A stretch of DNA of 19,748 bases from an uncultured Muribaculaceae bacterium (GTDB lineage Bacteria; Bacteroidota; Bacteroidia; Bacteroidales; Muribaculaceae), in contig CAKTOT010000035.1 in the NCBI GenBank assembly GCA_934590135.1, positions 1 through 19,748 of the forward strand, read 5' to 3'. This document shows, piece after piece, positions 7,517 through 15,460 of the stretch. Within the stretch, counting starts at the first letter, position 1, and each line of letters begins with the position of its first letter. The notes beneath the pieces are model-generated. The model was given only the letters and a program-made list of their open reading frames with translations, had not been told where the DNA came from and did not search any database. Both the position numbers and the translations under genes were made by a program.

Positions 7517-8098
7517 ATGACTAACGAAGACAATATATCCAGAGAAGACCTACGCCAAGCTGTAGACGTACTGCGACGCGGCGGGCTCATTCTCTACCCC
7601 ACGGACACCGTCTGGGGCATCGGCTGCGATGCCACAAACGAAGATGCGGTACACCGCGTGTATTCGGTCAAGGGACGTCGCGACAACAAGGCACTTATCA
7701 CACTGGTGGGCGACTTGGGCGCACTCGAACGCGCCGTTGACGCCGTCCCGGACATCGCCTACGACCTTATCGAATGCTCTGATAGGCCACTGACCATCGT
7801 TTATGACCATGGTCGAGGCGTTGCCCCGGCACTTATGGGAGAGGACGGCACATTGGGCGTTAGGCTTACTCGCGAGCGCTTTTCGGCAACATTATGCCGC
7901 GCCCTCGGACGGCCGCTGGTGTCTACATCAGCCAATTTCAGCGGGTCTCCTACGCCGCGCACCTTTGACCAAATAGACCCGCAACTTGTCGCCCTAATGG
8001 ACTACGTATGCCTCACCGGTCGCGACCGCAAACCCGGACGCCCGTCTATGGTTATGCGTCTGGGGCAAGGAGGGCTATTCAAGATCCTACGCAAGTAA
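7517..8098 (+). CDS. tsaC: L-threonylcarbamoyladenylate synthase (TsaC/YrdC/Sua5 family)
   Basis: 193 aa, the short form without the extra Sua5 domain. It makes threonylcarbamoyl-AMP from threonine, bicarbonate and ATP in the cytoplasm, the first step of t6A modification at A37 of tRNAs that read ANN codons. Visible motifs are Y-P-T-D-T-V-W-G-I-G-C-D-A at 27-39, the K52-G-R54-R-D-N-K58 substrate-binding loop, R-P-L-T-I-V at 90-95, G-V-R-L at 114-117, S-T-S-A-N-F-S-G at 136-143 and P-S-M-V-M-R-L at 176-182. Length and motifs agree with an intact enzyme. Only about 26 residues precede the conserved Y-P-T-D core and no later Met is suitable, so ATG 7517 is well supported despite its closeness to the promoter. 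Confidence 0.96.
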   Translation: MTNEDNISREDLRQAVDVLRRGGLILYPTDTVWGIGCDATNEDAVHRVYSVKGRRDNKALITLVGDLGALERAVDAVPDIAYDLIECSDRPLTIVYDHGRGVAPALMGEDGTLGVRLTRERFSATLCRALGRPLVSTSANFSGSPTPRTFDQIDPQLVALMDYVCLTGRDRKPGRPSMVMRLGQGGLFKILRK

Positions 8099-8123
8099 CA
8101 TCCTAAAAAAAACCGGCGCTTCT

Positions 8124-8133
8124 CCCCCCCCCC
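8124..8133. repeat. C10 homopolymer tract upstream of the sugar transferase gene
   Basis: Ten consecutive C at 8124-8133, 11 bases after an A8 run at 8105-8112, lie between the tsaC stop and the GTG at 8235. The tract is outside any gene: the transferase frame has a stop (TAA 8208-8210) before its start. Slippage could therefore alter promoter spacing or leader structure only. Confidence 0.8.
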
Positions 8134-8234
8134 TCGCCACGCAGGCTTGACGCAGCCCGTAGACATCAACCGACAACGGACAGTCCGCCAAAAACTCTAT
8201 GCCCGCTTAACTGTATTCACCACATATCTCTATA

Positions 8235-9668
8235 GTGCAAAATATCCGCCGTAAGGCCTTCATATACGTATTAGCCGACTTCCTGATGCTTAACTTCGGG
8301 TGGACGGCTTTCAGTATCGTACGCTACCACTTTCTCCCGGAGGGTATACGGGCACATTACACACTGACAGACCATCTTACTCAAAGCCACGTCGTCGCCG
8401 GACAGATTATCGCACCACTGGCGATGCTGGCCATATATTGGCTTTCGGGATACTATAACAAGACATACTTCAAGTCACGCCTTGACGAGCTTGGCAACAC
8501 GGCCATCGTCTCGGCCATTGGCGCCTTAGGCATATTCTTTATCGCAATCATCAACGATACACTATCCCCCGGCGTCAAAGGGTACTACGAGCTTATCGGC
8601 ATACTATGGTTACTATGGTTTGTCCCGGTATACATTGTACGCCTTATCCAGACCACGCATACCGCGCGACGTATCCAACGACGCGAATTAGCATTCAACA
8701 CCTTGGTCATCGGAGCTACCAAAGGAGGTAAAGCCTTGGTGGACCGTCTCAACGCCGCCCCGCGAGGTAGCGGAATACACGTCATAGGTTACGTAGACAC
8801 AGACACATCCAACGCCACGGCCGCACAACGCCCAGACCTCGGACTACCGGTATACCGCTTGGACGAACTACCCGAGATATGCCGCACACTGGATGTGCAT
8901 AACCTAATCGTCATTCCGCATCGCGGAGGCATACGCCAGACCGGACAACTAATCAATACGCTCTTCCCGCTGGACCGTACAATACTCATTCCGGCAGATC
9001 TTTACAGCATCATCGCCGCGCGCCCACGTATGTTCACCGTCACAGGCGAACCGCTCATCGACATCTCGCACAGTCAGGCGTCAAAAATGACGCTCAATCT
9101 CAAGCGTACCGCCGATGTAGTAGCGGCCGCTATAGCCCTGCTATTGCTGCTACCATTGTTCGCAATTCTGGCTCTGGCCGTACGCATTGACAGCCGAGGT
9201 TGCGTATTCTATCGCCAACAGCGCATCGGATACCACAAAAAGCCATTCTACATCTACAAATTTCGCACTATGCGTGCAGATGCAGAAGCTTCGGGTCCGG
9301 CATTATCGACATTGGATGATCCACGAGTGACCCGCGTCGGGCACTTTTTGCGCAAATACCGCCTTGACGAGTTGCCCCAATTCTGGAACGTGTTGCGAGG
9401 CGATATGTCACTGGTGGGTCCGCGCCCCGAACGCGAATACTATATCCGCCAAATCGTAGCACGCGCGCCGTACTACAGCCTGCTGCATCAGGTGCGTCCC
9501 GGCATAACATCCTGGGGCATGGTCAAGTACGGATATGCAAGCAACGTCGATCAGATGCTCGAGCGCCTGCGTTACGACCTACTATACATTGACAACGTTT
9601 CCATGGCCGTCGATCTAAAGATATTGTTCTTCACCATACACACCGTACTCACCGGCAAAGGCATCTAA
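8235..9668 (+). CDS. Polyprenyl-phosphate sugar-1-phosphate transferase (WbaP/WcaJ type, exopolysaccharide initiation)
   Basis: 477 aa, the usual length for this family. The start is GTG 8235; no ATG lies between the upstream in-frame stop (8208) and the conserved N-terminus. Four or more hydrophobic segments fill residues 8-137, followed by a Rossmann-like middle domain (V-I-G-A-T-K-G-G at 158-165). A membrane-associated catalytic domain starts at about 288 (L-K-R-T-A-D-V-V). Signature stretches are F-Y-R-Q-Q-R-I-G at 325-332, K-F-R-T-M at 342-346, R-L-D-E-L-P-Q-F-W-N-V-L-R-G-D-M-S-L-V-G-P-R-P-E split over 376-399, and the terminal V-R-P-G-I-T-S-W-G block. The enzyme moves a sugar-1-phosphate from UDP-sugar to undecaprenyl phosphate, the first step of capsule, exopolysaccharide or O-antigen assembly. 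No glycosyltransferase cluster surrounds it here; sugar identity is unknown. The ClC gene follows after 24 nt. Confidence 0.95.
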   Translation: MQNIRRKAFIYVLADFLMLNFGWTAFSIVRYHFLPEGIRAHYTLTDHLTQSHVVAGQIIAPLAMLAIYWLSGYYNKTYFKSRLDELGNTAIVSAIGALGIFFIAIINDTLSPGVKGYYELIGILWLLWFVPVYIVRLIQTTHTARRIQRRELAFNTLVIGATKGGKALVDRLNAAPRGSGIHVIGYVDTDTSNATAAQRPDLGLPVYRLDELPEICRTLDVHNLIVIPHRGGIRQTGQLINTLFPLDRTILIPADLYSIIAARPRMFTVTGEPLIDISHSQASKMTLNLKRTADVVAAAIALLLLLPLFAILALAVRIDSRGCVFYRQQRIGYHKKPFYIYKFRTMRADAEASGPALSTLDDPRVTRVGHFLRKYRLDELPQFWNVLRGDMSLVGPRPEREYYIRQIVARAPYYSLLHQVRPGITSWGMVKYGYASNVDQMLERLRYDLLYIDNVSMAVDLKILFFTIHTVLTGKGI

Positions 9669-9692
9669 CCGGACACGCATTATCAACGAACA

Positions 9693-11501
9693 ATGGCACA
9701 GCATCCTACACACAAAAGCAAACCGGCCGCCACATGGTTTCTGCGCTTCCTATCATGGCGCGAAAAGCACGTCTCGGAAAGAGCTTTTGTCATCTTTCTG
9801 GCTTTGATAGTGGGCGTGTTCAGTGGATTTGCCGCTATGCTGCTACGCTTCCTTATACACCTGATAGCCTCGTCTCTCACGGCCAACATTGACACCCAAT
9901 CAGGCAACTGGCTGTACATTCTGCTGCCGGCAGTAGGCGTAATAATCACTTTCTTATACGTGCGTTACATGGTGCATGACAATATATCGCACGGCGTCAC
10001 ACGCGTACTTGCAGCCATATCTACAAACAAAAGCCGCCTCAAAAGGCACAATATGTATTCCTCGCTCATAGGATGCTCCATCACCATCGGATTCGGCGGC
10101 AGCGTCGGTGCCGAGGGACCTATAGTGTACACCGGGTCGGCCATAGGCTCGAATCTCGGGTCAGCATTCCGTATGTCACCGCGCGTACTTATGTTGCTGG
10201 TGGGATGCGGCGCCGCCGCCGGTATTGCCGGAACCTTCAAGGCGCCTATTGCCGGAGTGCTTTTCACCATCGAAGTGCTGATGCTGGATCTCACTACCGT
10301 CTCAGTGATGCCGCTGGTGATTTCGTCTGTAACCGCCGCCACCATCGCCTACATATACACAGGGTACAATTTCGAATTCTTCTTCACACAAAGCGAACCA
10401 TTCTTTGCCTCTAAAATTCCGCTGGTAATCCTTTTGGGCGTTATTTGCGGACTGGTTTCGCTATACTTCACACGCGTGATGAATATGATGGAGAATTTTT
10501 TCAAACGCTTCAGACATCCGGCGCTTCGCGTAGCCTCAGGATGTCTGATGCTTTCGTTGCTCGTGTTCCTGTTTCCGCCACTCTACGGCGAAGGGTATTC
10601 ATCCATCGAAGGCCTGCTCAACGGTGACACCTCGTCCATCCTCAACGGCTCGATGTTTTACGGCGAAGGCTCAAGCCATTTGGTAATCATCGCTTTCATC
10701 GCTATGATTATCGCCACCAAGGCCGTAGCCACCTCAGCCACCAATGGTGCCGGCGGCGTAGGCGGCACATTTGCACCATCACTATACGTTGGATGTATGA
10801 CCGGCTTCCTATTTGCATACGTCACCAATCTCGTGGCCCCCGAGGCGCTCATTTCGGACAAGAACTTTGCCTTGATGGGTATGACCGGCGTCATGTCCGC
10901 AGTCATGCACGCGCCGCTCATGGCCATATTCCTCACGGCCGAACTCACCGGCGGTTACCAACTATTCCTGCCGCTGCTCATCGTCTCGGTAGTGTCGTAC
11001 GGCACCATCCGATTGTTCCTGCCTTATAGTATCTACGCGATGCGCCTGGCCCAGCGCGGCGAGCTGCTGACGCACCACAAGGACAAAGCCGTACTCACAC
11101 TGCTCAAGGTGTCCAACGTTATCGAAAACGACTTTCTGCCCGTACGCTCGGATATGAACCTCAAGCAGATGGTAGACACAATATCGCGCAGTCACCGCAA
11201 CCTCTTTCCCGTACTCAGCCAAGACGGACGCCTACTCGGCATAGTCCTACTGGACGAAATACGCAATATCATGTTCCGTCCCGATTTGTACAAGAAGATG
11301 TATGTAGATATGTTTATGTCAACGCCACCGGCTACAATCCGCATCACGGACACGATGGACACCGTTATGAAGACCTTCGACCAAACCGCAGCATGGAATC
11401 TCCCGGTCGTCGATGCTGACGGCAAGTATATGGGGTTTGTCTCCAAGAGCAAAATTTTCAACAGCTACCGCCGAGTCCTCCGCCATTATTGTGAGGACTG
11501 A
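9693..11501 (+). CDS. ClC-family chloride channel/transporter with C-terminal CBS pair
   Basis: 602 aa. The ClC membrane domain covers about residues 30-455. G-A-E141-G-P at 139-143 carries the gating glutamate; G-G-T-F-A-P at 357-362 and P-Y-S-I-Y448 supply the other anion-site segments. The first anion-binding motif is S-H-G-V (99-102) rather than G-S-G-I-P. The segment A-G-V-L-F-T-I-E194-V aligns with the E. coli helix containing the internal proton glutamate, and here that position appears to be valine (V195). Two CBS domains follow: about 480-540 (F-L-P-V-R-S-D to R-N-I-M) and 541-600 (F-M-S-T-P to S-K-I-F-N). They probably sense nucleotides. The gene sits 24 nt after the sugar transferase gene, suggesting shared transcription, although functions differ. 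Confidence 0.95.
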   Translation: MAQHPTHKSKPAATWFLRFLSWREKHVSERAFVIFLALIVGVFSGFAAMLLRFLIHLIASSLTANIDTQSGNWLYILLPAVGVIITFLYVRYMVHDNISHGVTRVLAAISTNKSRLKRHNMYSSLIGCSITIGFGGSVGAEGPIVYTGSAIGSNLGSAFRMSPRVLMLLVGCGAAAGIAGTFKAPIAGVLFTIEVLMLDLTTVSVMPLVISSVTAATIAYIYTGYNFEFFFTQSEPFFASKIPLVILLGVICGLVSLYFTRVMNMMENFFKRFRHPALRVASGCLMLSLLVFLFPPLYGEGYSSIEGLLNGDTSSILNGSMFYGEGSSHLVIIAFIAMIIATKAVATSATNGAGGVGGTFAPSLYVGCMTGFLFAYVTNLVAPEALISDKNFALMGMTGVMSAVMHAPLMAIFLTAELTGGYQLFLPLLIVSVVSYGTIRLFLPYSIYAMRLAQRGELLTHHKDKAVLTLLKVSNVIENDFLPVRSDMNLKQMVDTISRSHRNLFPVLSQDGRLLGIVLLDEIRNIMFRPDLYKKMYVDMFMSTPPATIRITDTMDTVMKTFDQTAAWNLPVVDADGKYMGFVSKSKIFNSYRRVLRHYCED

Positions 11502-11580
11502 TATTAGCGGCAGCGTGGGCTAAAAATAACGGCGCAAGGACTATATTAGCAGCGTGGGCTAAAATAGCGTCTGCGTGGAT
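11494..11580 (+). repeat. Imperfect short direct repeats at the 3' end of the ClC gene
   Basis: Two copies of a 28-32 base unit occur at 11494-11525 and 11537-11564. Both begin AGGACT and end AGCGTGGGCTAAAA, and they differ by two small indels. A degenerate third copy (TAGCGTCTGCGTGGAT) is at 11565-11580. The first copy starts within the last codons of the ClC gene and includes its stop. Confidence 0.8.
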
Positions 11581-11717
11581 TGGATAATGACTATATGGAA
11601 TGAAAGCCAGCCCTTCGCTTATGTTTGTGATATAAGAGCGTTACGATTCTGCCGATGTGCCTGAGGCGAGCGTGTTCATGCCCTAACAGTGAGGCGTCTC
11701 CAAAGCCGTTACCATCT
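11581..11717. other. Non-coding remainder of the convergent ClC-lipoprotein gap
   Basis: Nothing recognisable was seen between the direct repeats and the lipoprotein terminator. Short plus-strand frames here lack family features and run into the antisense of the lipoprotein gene. Confidence 0.5.
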
Positions 11718-11771
11718 AAAAACGGCATCAAGCCGGACAAAGACAATCATTTGCGTGTCCGGCTTGATGCC
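11718..11771 (-). terminator. Rho-independent terminator of the lipoprotein gene
   Basis: A perfect 16-bp inverted repeat (arms 11724-11739 and 11756-11771, loop of 16) has a GC-rich stem. Read on the minus strand it is followed by a five-T run (A5 at 11718-11722 on the plus strand). It lies 46 bases past the lipoprotein stop. A smaller hairpin (TCGGCT/AGCCGA, 11787-11805) sits between. Confidence 0.8.
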
Positions 11772-11816
11772 TATAAAATCATTTTCTCGGCTCTTAGAAA
11801 GCCGAAGGCTATTCGA

Positions 11817-12293
11817 TCACTGTACCTTTACCGTCGATCCTACCTTGTCAGAGACTTTACCGGAAGGAATATCGGCAGCATCTTCCACCACTACAACATC
11901 ATAGTCGAGTGCGGCGATACCCAAGGCCTTACCCTCGGCGGCAACGTCACATACAATCTGCATAGCGTGCTTGCCTAAGGCAACATCCTTCGTAGGGATC
12001 TTCAATCCGTAAGGAGGAATGATAACAACTCCGATACGGAAGCCGTCAAAATAGTAAGCAGCGGCCGTGACCATGGCATTCTTGCCTTGCTCGTTGTTGG
12101 TGATATTCACCGAGACAACATCCAGCGTCTCGCCCTTGACCACATATATCACATCGTCCACCACAGTGGCATCATCAACGCTGATAGACATACTCACATC
12201 AGGGAGGTCATCGTCATCGCTACATGACACAAAAGTTGCCATAGGCAGGCATACCAATAAAGGCAGTACCAGAAGTTTAAGTATTTTTTTCAT
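11817..12293 (-). CDS. Small surface-type lipoprotein of unknown function
   Basis: 158 aa. Signal peptide II: basic M-K-K-I-L-K, a hydrophobic core to about residue 20 and lipobox F-V-S-C with lipidated C24. The mature protein begins C-S-D-D-D-D, the acidic pattern that directs Bacteroidota lipoproteins to the outer leaflet of the outer membrane. The remaining roughly 130 residues alternate hydrophobic and polar, with many valines (for example V-V-D-D-V-I-Y-V-V-K-G-E-T), suggesting one beta-sandwich domain. One further cysteine is visible in the mature part (I-V-C-D). I do not recognise the family. The gene is divergent from the calcium ATPase with 245 bases between starts, has its own -7 box and ends in a clear terminator, so it is monocistronic. 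Confidence 0.85.
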   Translation of the reverse strand: MKKILKLLVLPLLVCLPMATFVSCSDDDDLPDVSMSISVDDATVVDDVIYVVKGETLDVVSVNITNNEQGKNAMVTAAAYYFDGFRIGVVIIPPYGLKIPTKDVALGKHAMQIVCDVAAEGKALGIAALDYDVVVVEDAADIPSGKVSDKVGSTVKVQ

Positions 12294-12328
12294 TTTTGTC
12301 CGTTTACTTTAGTGTTGGTTCACGTATA

Positions 12329-12336
12329 CAAATATA
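12329..12336 (-). promoter_or_regulatory. -7 promoter box for the lipoprotein gene
   Basis: On the minus strand this reads TATATTTG, a match to TAnnTTTG, 35 bases upstream of the lipoprotein ATG, giving a leader of about 33 nt. No clear TTG is found at the -33 position. Confidence 0.6.
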
Positions 12337-12388
12337 ACGTTCAACGTGCGGTTATTATTGTAGTGCTAATACCCTATGAGGCCCGGGT

Positions 12389-12412
12389 CGCCCGACATCA
12401 AGCCTTCGGGCG
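12389..12412. other. GC-rich hairpin between divergent promoters
   Basis: CGCCCGA (12389-12395) and TCGGGCG (12406-12412) form a 7-bp stem with a 10-base loop in the 245-bp divergent region. No T-run follows on either strand, so it does not look like a terminator. It could be an operator-like site; no regulator can be named. Confidence 0.4.
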
Positions 12413-12465
12413 CTAATTAAACATTAATTTAATATCTGCAGATGATAACGTAATTGATTTATGAG

Positions 12466-12473
12466 TAATTTTG
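12466..12473 (+). promoter_or_regulatory. -7 promoter box for the calcium ATPase gene
   Basis: TAATTTTG matches TAnnTTTG and lies 65 bases before ATG 12539, giving a leader of about 63 nt. The -33 region shows no clear TTG match. Confidence 0.55.
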
Positions 12474-12538
12474 CGTGACATTAGCGCATAGTCGACTAAT
12501 ATATTACGTAATTAGACCAATACGAAAACCTTTAGATA

Positions 12539-15202
12539 ATGCTAACAACAGATAAAAATACCGGATTGACTTCCGCTCAAGTCGAAGTCAGCCGCAGAGA
12601 ACATGGCACCAATGTGCTGACACCGGTGGCACGCAAATCCCTTTGGAAGCTCTTCCTCGCCAAATTTCGCGACCCTCTCATAGCCATCCTTATGGTGGCC
12701 GGAGTACTATCGCTGTTCATATCCTTATATGAGTACTATTACTTGGGGCACGATGGCGGCACCTTCTTCGAGCCTTTAGGCATATTTATGGCCGTAATAT
12801 GCGCCACCTCTCTGGCATTCTTTTTCGAGATGCGAGCCGAGAAGGAATTTGCCCTGCTCAACACCGTCAGCGATGAAGAGCCGGTGCAAGTGGTACGTGA
12901 CGGGGGTACCATCAGCATTCCAAGGCGTGATGTAGTCGTGGGCGATATAGTCATCCTCAATACCGGCGACGAAGTACCGGCTGACGGCGAGTTAATCGAA
13001 GCCACCTCGCTACATATCGACGAATCCACGCTCACCGGCGAGCCTTTATGCGCCAAGACCATAGACACCGCGGAATTTGACCCGGAGGCCACTTTCCCGT
13101 CTAATGTGGTAATGAAAGGCACCAAGGTCATGGAGGGTCATGCCGTAATGCAAGTTACTGCTGTGGGCGACAACACCGAGCACGGCAACGTCTTTCGCGC
13201 ATCCCAGATAGACAACAGCGTCAAGACCCCGCTAATGCTGCAACTCGAGCGTCTCGGCACAATGATTGCGCGCATAAGCTACGTCATCGCAGCCATTATT
13301 ATCATCGGCCGTATGGGTATGTACTTCTCCGATTTCAACGGCAACTGGCTCGAGGCTCTACAATATGGTCTGCACACATTTATGCTGGCCGTGGCGCTTC
13401 TCGTGGTATCAGTGCCCGAGGGCCTGCCTATGGCTGTGACCCTGAGCTTGGCTTTCTCGATGCGTCGTATGCTCAAGACCAATAACCTGGTACGTCGCCT
13501 GCACGCTTGCGAAACCATGGGCGCCACCACAGTGATATGCACCGACAAAACAGGTACATTGACCCAAAATCAAATGCGAGTCGCAGATATGGACATCTTC
13601 GGAGATGTACCCTCCGATATACTGCATGCCGCCATCGCCGCCAATTCAACGGCCAAACTGGACAGCAAAGACCCCGAACACCCATCGGTACTTGGCAACC
13701 CCACCGAAGGAGCGCTACTGCTGCACCTTGACGAGTCCGGTGTCGATTACGAAAAAATCCGTGAGTCCTACGCCATCGAAGCCGAATTGCCTTTCACCAC
13801 GGGACGCAAATATATGGCCACAGCAGTGCGCGATGCCTCCGGGCGCCGTATACTTCTGATCAAAGGCGCGCCCGAAATTGTGTACGATATGTGCACCAAT
13901 ATCCCCGAAGACGCACCGCGCACACATATCGAAGGCCTGCTGGCACGCTACCAAGAGCAAGCTATGCGAACTCTGGGCTTTGCCTACGCTGTTATAGACG
14001 CTGACGAGCCTTGTCCAATATACGATGACGCGGTACACTGCTCACACCTAACATTCATAGCCGTAGCAGCTATTGCCGACCCGGTACGCGCCGATGTGCC
14101 CGAAGCAATACGCGAGGTTATCGGCGCCGGAGTGGCCATCAAGATTGTCACCGGCGATACACCGCGTACTGCCCGCGAAATCGCTCGACAAGTTGGCCTG
14201 TGGGATGATGCAACTGACACCCTGGAGACCTCTACAATCACCGGCGTCGAATTCGAAGCGCTCTCCGATGAGGAATTACGCCGCCGTCTGCCGGCCATCA
14301 AAATAATTGCTCGCGCTCGTCCTATGGACAAAAAACGCTTGGTGGAGACACTGCAAGATATGGGTGAGGTAGTTGCCGTAACCGGCGACGGCACCAATGA
14401 CGCCCCGGCACTGAAAGCCGCACAAGTCGGATTGGCCATGGGCGACGGAACGGCCGTAGCCAAGGAGGCCGGAGACATTACTATATTGGACAACTCATTT
14501 ACGTCCATAGGCCGAGCCATCATGTGGGGACGCTCACTGTACCGTAATATCCAACGATTCATACTATTCCAAATCACGGTAAATGTCACAGCTTGCCTCG
14601 TGGTATTCTTCGGAGCATTGTTCGGACGCCAGTCGCCGCTGACAGTTACGCAGATGCTTTGGGTCAACCTCGCCATGGACACCTTTGCCGCTATGGCCTT
14701 GGCATCGCTACCGCCGTCACCGGACGTCATGCGTGCCAAGCCGAGACGCACCTCGGACTTCATCATCTCCCCATCGATGTGGCGATTTATCATCGGTACG
14801 GGCGTAGCCTTCTTTGCCGTACTCACCGGAATATTCGTATTCCTCGAATACCATAGCGGAGCATCTATCCCGGACATACTGACTTCGGCAACCACATCGC
14901 GCCACGACCTGGCCCCGTATGCACTGACGCTATTCTTTACAATCTTCGTCTTCGTGCAATTCTGGAACCTGTTTAATGCACGCGCCTACGGATCACACCG
15001 CTCAGCTCTGCACTTAAGCGACTGTCGAGGCTTCATCTCCATAGGCCTGCTAATAGTCGTAGGACAAATCTTAATCGTGGAATTCGGCGGTCAATTCTTC
15101 AACGTATGCCCTATACACATACTTGATTGGCTGATTATCATCACCGCTTCTTCCCTCGTCATGTGGGTCGGCGAAGTTCTACGCTTCCGCCATCCGCGCT
15201 GA
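12539..15202 (+). CDS. Calcium-translocating P-type ATPase, P2B (PMCA-like)
   Basis: 887 aa integral membrane ATPase expected to export Ca2+. Domains in order: actuator domain with T-L-T-G-E-P (T166-G-E168), membrane helix 4 with V-P-E294-G-L-P, phosphorylation motif C-T-D336-K-T-G-T-L-T, nucleotide-binding K-G-A-P-E, hinge T-G-D617-G-T-N-D621-A-P, and helix 6 W-V-N710-L-A-M-D714. E294, N710 and D714 are the residues expected for the single Ca2+ site of P2B pumps. The plant/animal calmodulin-binding extensions are absent, as usual for bacterial members. Six C-terminal hydrophobic segments follow the hinge. The N-terminus is short and matches the cation-ATPase N-domain (T-G-L-T-S-A-Q-V-E-V-S-R-R-E-H-G). 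It is monocistronic, divergent from the lipoprotein gene. Calcium is the likely ion from family type; Mn2+ or another divalent ion cannot be excluded. Confidence 0.94.
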   Translation: MLTTDKNTGLTSAQVEVSRREHGTNVLTPVARKSLWKLFLAKFRDPLIAILMVAGVLSLFISLYEYYYLGHDGGTFFEPLGIFMAVICATSLAFFFEMRAEKEFALLNTVSDEEPVQVVRDGGTISIPRRDVVVGDIVILNTGDEVPADGELIEATSLHIDESTLTGEPLCAKTIDTAEFDPEATFPSNVVMKGTKVMEGHAVMQVTAVGDNTEHGNVFRASQIDNSVKTPLMLQLERLGTMIARISYVIAAIIIIGRMGMYFSDFNGNWLEALQYGLHTFMLAVALLVVSVPEGLPMAVTLSLAFSMRRMLKTNNLVRRLHACETMGATTVICTDKTGTLTQNQMRVADMDIFGDVPSDILHAAIAANSTAKLDSKDPEHPSVLGNPTEGALLLHLDESGVDYEKIRESYAIEAELPFTTGRKYMATAVRDASGRRILLIKGAPEIVYDMCTNIPEDAPRTHIEGLLARYQEQAMRTLGFAYAVIDADEPCPIYDDAVHCSHLTFIAVAAIADPVRADVPEAIREVIGAGVAIKIVTGDTPRTAREIARQVGLWDDATDTLETSTITGVEFEALSDEELRRRLPAIKIIARARPMDKKRLVETLQDMGEVVAVTGDGTNDAPALKAAQVGLAMGDGTAVAKEAGDITILDNSFTSIGRAIMWGRSLYRNIQRFILFQITVNVTACLVVFFGALFGRQSPLTVTQMLWVNLAMDTFAAMALASLPPSPDVMRAKPRRTSDFIISPSMWRFIIGTGVAFFAVLTGIFVFLEYHSGASIPDILTSATTSRHDLAPYALTLFFTIFVFVQFWNLFNARAYGSHRSALHLSDCRGFISIGLLIVVGQILIVEFGGQFFNVCPIHILDWLIIITASSLVMWVGEVLRFRHPR

Positions 15203-15226
15203 TCGAAATAATAGCTTACTTTCCCC

Positions 15227-15289
15227 TTATAGTCATCGGGGCAAATTGTAACACTTTACGGCTGTTACAATTTGCCCCGATGACTATAA
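15227..15289. repeat. Perfect 27-bp inverted repeat after the calcium ATPase gene
   Basis: Arms 15227-15253 and 15263-15289 are exact reverse complements over 27 bases, enclosing a 9-base loop (CTTTACGGC). The stem is AT-rich at its base (TTATAG) with a GGGGC block in the middle. No T-run follows on either strand, so it is not a textbook intrinsic terminator, although it lies 25 bases after the ATPase stop. It may act as a 3' mRNA hairpin or a terminator of another kind. The rest of the 258-bp gap (15290-15460) is AT-rich and shows no clean TAnnTTTG box. Confidence 0.9.
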
Positions 15290-15460
15290 TAACGACTTAC
15301 GACTTTTGTTTCCAAATGTTAAAATAAGCATTTCCCGTTAATTCTATGAAGTTATTCTTTTATATTCGCGCAAAATGTTATAAATTTACACCCGATTTTA
15401 TCAGAAAAACATTAATATAAACCTATTAACCGGGCCAAACAGCGCCCGACTATCCAGATT

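Noticed and set aside
8158..8166. Phase-variable reading frame through the C10 tract
   Set aside because: The transferase frame has a TAA at 8208-8210 after the tract, so slippage cannot change its coding frame.
8700..8740. P-loop-like G-A-T-K-G-G-K in the sugar transferase
   Set aside because: Position and context fit the glycine-rich turn of the family's Rossmann-like middle domain, not an ATPase.
11655..11978. 107-codon plus-strand frame
   Set aside because: It crosses the terminator hairpin and runs antisense to the lipoprotein gene, with no features.
13984..14895. 303-codon minus-strand open frame
   Set aside because: It is fully antisense to the P-type ATPase, Ser/Ala/Met-rich and without motifs; a codon-usage shadow.
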